DNA of 8,017 nt from CAZWZG01 sp964638245 (GTDB taxonomy: Bacteria; Pseudomonadota; Alphaproteobacteria; Rhodobacterales; Rhodobacteraceae). Positions 6,061-8,017 of this stretch are shown here, one piece after another. The DNA lies in contig CAZWZG010000143.1 of the NCBI GenBank assembly GCA_964638245.1, positions 1 to 8,017 of the forward strand, given 5' to 3'. A program made the translations under genes and the position numbers. The notes under the pieces are model-generated. The model saw only the letters and a program-made list of their open reading frames with translations. It was not told the origin of the DNA and did not search any database. Each line of letters begins with the position of its first letter. The stretch's first letter is position 1.

Positions 6061-6608
6061 AAACGACCCAGCGCGACAGTGATGCCGACTGGGTCGAGGC
6101 CATGGATCGCATCCGTCAAACACAAGACAAAGCGGCCTTTGCGGCGATCTATCGTCACTTCGGACCGCGAGTGAAAGCTTTTTTGATGCGGTCGGGCGCT
6201 GACTCCAGCCTGGCCGAGGAATGTATGCAGGACGTTATGGCGACCGTATGGACCAAAGCGCATATGTTTGATGCCAGTCGCGCCAGCCTCGCGACATGGG
6301 TGTTTACCATTGCGCGGAACAAAAAGATCGACGCCCTGCGCAAGCAACGCCGCCCTGAGCCCGAAGATCTGGCATGGGGCCCCGACCACGAACCCGATCA
6401 GGCCGATGTTTTGGCCATGCAAGAAGAAAGCACGCAGTTGAGCAAGGCGATCGCCGAGCTACCTGAAAAACAACGCGTCCTGATCGAGCGAGCCTTTTAC
6501 GCGGATCTCAGCCACTCCGAGATCGCAGAGCAGACCGGCTTGCCCCTTGGAACGATAAAATCCCGGATACGCCTTGCCTTGGAACGGCTTCGGCATTCGA
6601 TGCAGTGA
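6057..6608 (+). CDS. rpoE: RNA polymerase sigma factor SigmaE (ECF family, ChrR-controlled)
   Basis: A 183-residue ECF sigma factor that directs RNA polymerase to the singlet-oxygen response promoters. Region 2 covers about residues 27-97 (FGPRVKAFLMRSG, AEECMQDVMATVW, WVFTIARNKKIDALRK). Region 4 covers about 127-179 (LPEKQRVLIERAF, then the helix-turn-helix GLPLGTIKSRIRLALERLR). An acidic linker with EPEDLAWGPDHEPDQ joins them, as in R. sphaeroides RpoE. Lys40 and Met44 in RVKAFLM correspond to the positions I recall as important for ChrR binding there. The frame is open back to an ATG at 5952, but that codon overlaps the -10 box, so it cannot be used from this promoter. The ATG at 6057 has AAGG five bases upstream and gives the family N-terminus (short, ending in DWVEAMDRIR). 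chrR follows eleven bases after the stop. Expression is probably autoregulated. Confidence 0.95.
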   Translation: MKTTQRDSDADWVEAMDRIRQTQDKAAFAAIYRHFGPRVKAFLMRSGADSSLAEECMQDVMATVWTKAHMFDASRASLATWVFTIARNKKIDALRKQRRPEPEDLAWGPDHEPDQADVLAMQEESTQLSKAIAELPEKQRVLIERAFYADLSHSEIAEQTGLPLGTIKSRIRLALERLRHSMQ

Positions 6609-6619
6609 AAGTTAGTTTG

Positions 6620-7267
6620 ATGACCAATATTAATCATCACCTGAACGACCAGCTTCTTCTCGGCTATTCCGCCGGGAACCTGCCCGAGGCGTTCAACCTG
6701 ATCGTGGCGACGCACCTGTCGCTGTGTGACGAATGCCGTGCACGCCTTGAAAGCTTTGATGCCCTTGGCGGCGCGCTTCTGGATGAGCAGGAAATGGTCG
6801 AGCTGGATGACGACAGCTTCGACAAGGCGATGGCCCTGATCGAGAATGCGCCCATGGCGCGCCCCGAACGGACCAAGCCAACCTGCGGCGTATTGCCCTC
6901 ACCGCTTATCGACTATGTCGGTGGTGACCTCAGCGCTGTGAAATGGCGCGGGATTGGCGGCGGCGTGAAGCAGGCTGTGCTGAAAACCTCCAAAGAGGCC
7001 AACATTCGGCTTCTGTCGATCCCGGGTGGTACGGCGATCCCTGATCACGGCCACCACGGCATGGAGCTGACCATGGTGTTGCAGGGCGCATTCACCGATG
7101 AAGACGGGCGATTTGGGCGCGGCGACATCGAAATTGCGGGCGAGCATGTCGAGCATACGCCAATCGCCGAGCCGGGCATGGACTGCATTTGTTTGGCCGC
7201 CACAGACGCGCCATTGCGCTTCAACGGCTTCCTGCCGCGGATCGTTCAGCCCTTCATCAAGATCTGA
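6620..7267 (+). CDS. chrR: Anti-sigma factor ChrR (zinc-binding, cupin domain)
   Basis: A 215-residue cytoplasmic zinc protein that binds SigmaE and keeps it from RNA polymerase. The N-terminal anti-sigma domain keeps the zinc ligands His7, His32, Cys36 and Cys39 (THLSLCDEC). The C-terminal cupin domain keeps its metal ligands His143, His145, Glu149 and His179 in PDHGHHGMEL and EHVEHTP. The family's C-terminal DCICLAATDAPLRFN (Cys189, Cys191) is present. By family knowledge the N-terminal domain alone binds SigmaE, while the cupin domain is needed for the singlet-oxygen response. The ATG at 6620 gives the expected start (MTNINHHLND against MTIRHH in R. sphaeroides, from memory) and a length close to the R. 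sphaeroides protein. A GTG at 6605 overlapping the rpoE stop as GTGA would add five residues and cannot be excluded. The Shine-Dalgarno is weak (AAAG), so coupling to rpoE translation is likely. Confidence 0.95.
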   Translation: MTNINHHLNDQLLLGYSAGNLPEAFNLIVATHLSLCDECRARLESFDALGGALLDEQEMVELDDDSFDKAMALIENAPMARPERTKPTCGVLPSPLIDYVGGDLSAVKWRGIGGGVKQAVLKTSKEANIRLLSIPGGTAIPDHGHHGMELTMVLQGAFTDEDGRFGRGDIEIAGEHVEHTPIAEPGMDCICLAATDAPLRFNGFLPRIVQPFIKI

Positions 7268-7268
7268 T

Positions 7269-7309
7269 GATCAGTCCCGGGTGAGCTTAACAACCTCAGC
7301 CGGGTGATC
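7269..7309 (+). terminator. Large stem-loop between convergent chrR and rmuC, probable terminator
   Basis: One base after the chrR stop, GATCA, CCCGG and TGAG on the left pair with CTCA, CCGGG and TGATC on the right around the nine-base loop CTTAACAAC. This gives 14 base pairs, broken by a two-base GT bulge and one G/G mismatch. No T-tract follows on either strand, so it is not a textbook intrinsic terminator. Its position makes it the best candidate for the 3' end of rpoE-chrR mRNA, and it could act on rmuC transcripts too. The right arm lies within the last codons of rmuC. Confidence 0.5.
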
Positions 7310-8017
7310 CTCTGACAATTCCTCAAAGTCAAAATTGTCGAGCCGGGCAGCACGTTTGCTTGCCCGCTCCGCTGCCGTGCCGATCCCTTCGACATCGCGC
7401 CGCGCCTGATCGAAATGCGTCTCCAGCTTGCCGACCCGCTCGACAACGATCTCCACGTCACGGTGCAATTGGCCGAGGGTCTTTCGGATCGCCCCGGCCT
7501 GTTCGCGCATCCGTGCATCCTTCAAAACCGCGCGCATTGTGTTGAGTGTCGCCATCGCCGTTGTCGGGGATACGATCCACACCCGCGCCGCGAAGCCTTC
7601 GCGCACAATCTCAGGGAAATTCGCGTGCAACTCGGCATAGATCGCTTCGGACGGCAGGAACATCAGCGCCCCATCCGCCGTCTCGCCGTCCAGAATATAC
7701 TTCTCGGCAATCGCCTTGATATGCACCCGCACCGCTTGGCGCAGCGCCGTCGCGGCCCGATTGAGCGCCTCCTGCGTTTCTGCCGCGCGCAAGGCCTCAT
7801 AGGCTTCCAGCGGGAACTTGGCATCTATCGCGATCGGCCCGGGCGGGTTCGGCAGGTGGATCAGACAATCCGCGCGTTTGCCGTTCGAAAGCGTCGCCTG
7901 AAGCGTGTAGCTGTCGCGCGGCAGGGCCTTGGACACGATATCCGTCAGCTGGATTTCCCCGAACGCCCCCCGCGTCTGCTTGTTGGACAGTATGTCTTGA
8001 AGGCTCAGCACATCGCC
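7271..8017 (-). CDS. rmuC: DNA recombination protein RmuC (partial, N-terminus beyond right edge)
   Basis: The C-terminal 248 residues of an RmuC protein; the frame continues upstream past the window edge, so the GTG at 8011 is an internal valine. RmuC limits DNA inversions at short inverted repeats in E. coli and is predicted to be nuclease-like; full-length proteins have an N-terminal membrane segment and a coiled coil, both off the window. Visible family blocks: LSNKQTRGAFGEIQL, GKRADCLIHLP with PIAIDAKFPLEAYEAL (a restriction-endonuclease-like core with an acidic residue followed by D-x-K), the DGALMFLPSEAIYAEL block, and VWIVSPTTAMATLNTMRAVLKD. A charged, helix-prone tail follows (GKLETHFDQARRDVEGIG). 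It is convergent with chrR, with only three bases between the stops. It is a housekeeping gene with no clear link to the singlet-oxygen system. Confidence 0.93.
   Translation of the reverse strand, partial: GDVLSLQDILSNKQTRGAFGEIQLTDIVSKALPRDSYTLQATLSNGKRADCLIHLPNPPGPIAIDAKFPLEAYEALRAAETQEALNRAATALRQAVRVHIKAIAEKYILDGETADGALMFLPSEAIYAELHANFPEIVREGFAARVWIVSPTTAMATLNTMRAVLKDARMREQAGAIRKTLGQLHRDVEIVVERVGKLETHFDQARRDVEGIGTAAERASKRAARLDNFDFEELSEDHPAEVVKLTRD

Noticed and set aside
7305..7310. Another TGATCC that could be a SigmaE -35.
   Set aside because: No -10-like TA sequence occurs 18 bases downstream, and it lies in the right arm of the chrR/rmuC hairpin.
8009..8011. GTG as a start codon for rmuC.
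   Set aside because: The frame continues to the window edge without a stop and the protein lacks the usual N-terminal anchor and coiled coil, so the gene is cut by the window.

Overview
This GC-rich window almost certainly comes from an alphaproteobacterium of the order Rhodobacterales (Rhodobacter/Roseobacter type). The main reason is an rpoE-chrR pair (ECF sigma factor plus zinc-binding anti-sigma factor) whose proteins closely resemble the singlet-oxygen-responsive SigmaE-ChrR pair of Rhodobacter sphaeroides. It lies next to a divergent five-gene operon in what I recall as the same order as the R. sphaeroides SigmaE-controlled genes RSP_1091 to RSP_1087. Family names here come from reading motifs, not from searches.

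Layout. (1) 1-1124, minus strand: N-terminal part of a large molybdenum or tungsten formate dehydrogenase alpha subunit with several iron-sulfur motifs; it runs off the left edge. (2) 1230-5844, minus strand: a tightly packed operon, read from right to left as FAD-dependent amine-oxidase-like protein, DUF1365 protein, GPH-type MFS transporter, DUF3833 protein and short-chain dehydrogenase. Three of the four junctions are 4-nt stop/start overlaps and the fourth has a 4-nt gap. (3) 5845-6056: a 212-nt divergent control region with two back-to-back SigmaE-like promoters, each with an 18-nt spacer. (4) 6057-7267, plus strand: rpoE then chrR. (5) 7271-8017, minus strand: the C-terminal part of rmuC, convergent with chrR, three bases away and running off the right edge.

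How it works together (family knowledge plus inference). ChrR holds SigmaE inactive. Singlet oxygen, or oxidants derived from it, lead to ChrR loss. Freed SigmaE then transcribes rpoE-chrR and the divergent operon. The operon products look like membrane-lipid modification and transport functions; in R. sphaeroides this regulon has been linked to methylated and furan fatty acids and to ChrR turnover. The cyclopropane-synthase-like methylase and photolyase often found in such clusters are not in this window.

The less expected content is in the RNA and regulatory layer. Shine-Dalgarno sequences lie inside short hairpins at the DUF1365/MFS and MFS/DUF3833 junctions and in the formate dehydrogenase leader. 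A 14-bp interrupted stem starts one base after the chrR stop codon. The rpoE leader holds a possible 14-codon reading frame ending in an ATGA overlap with the rpoE start. I see no mobile element, CRISPR array, tRNA or rRNA, and no gene-free stretch over 300 bases.
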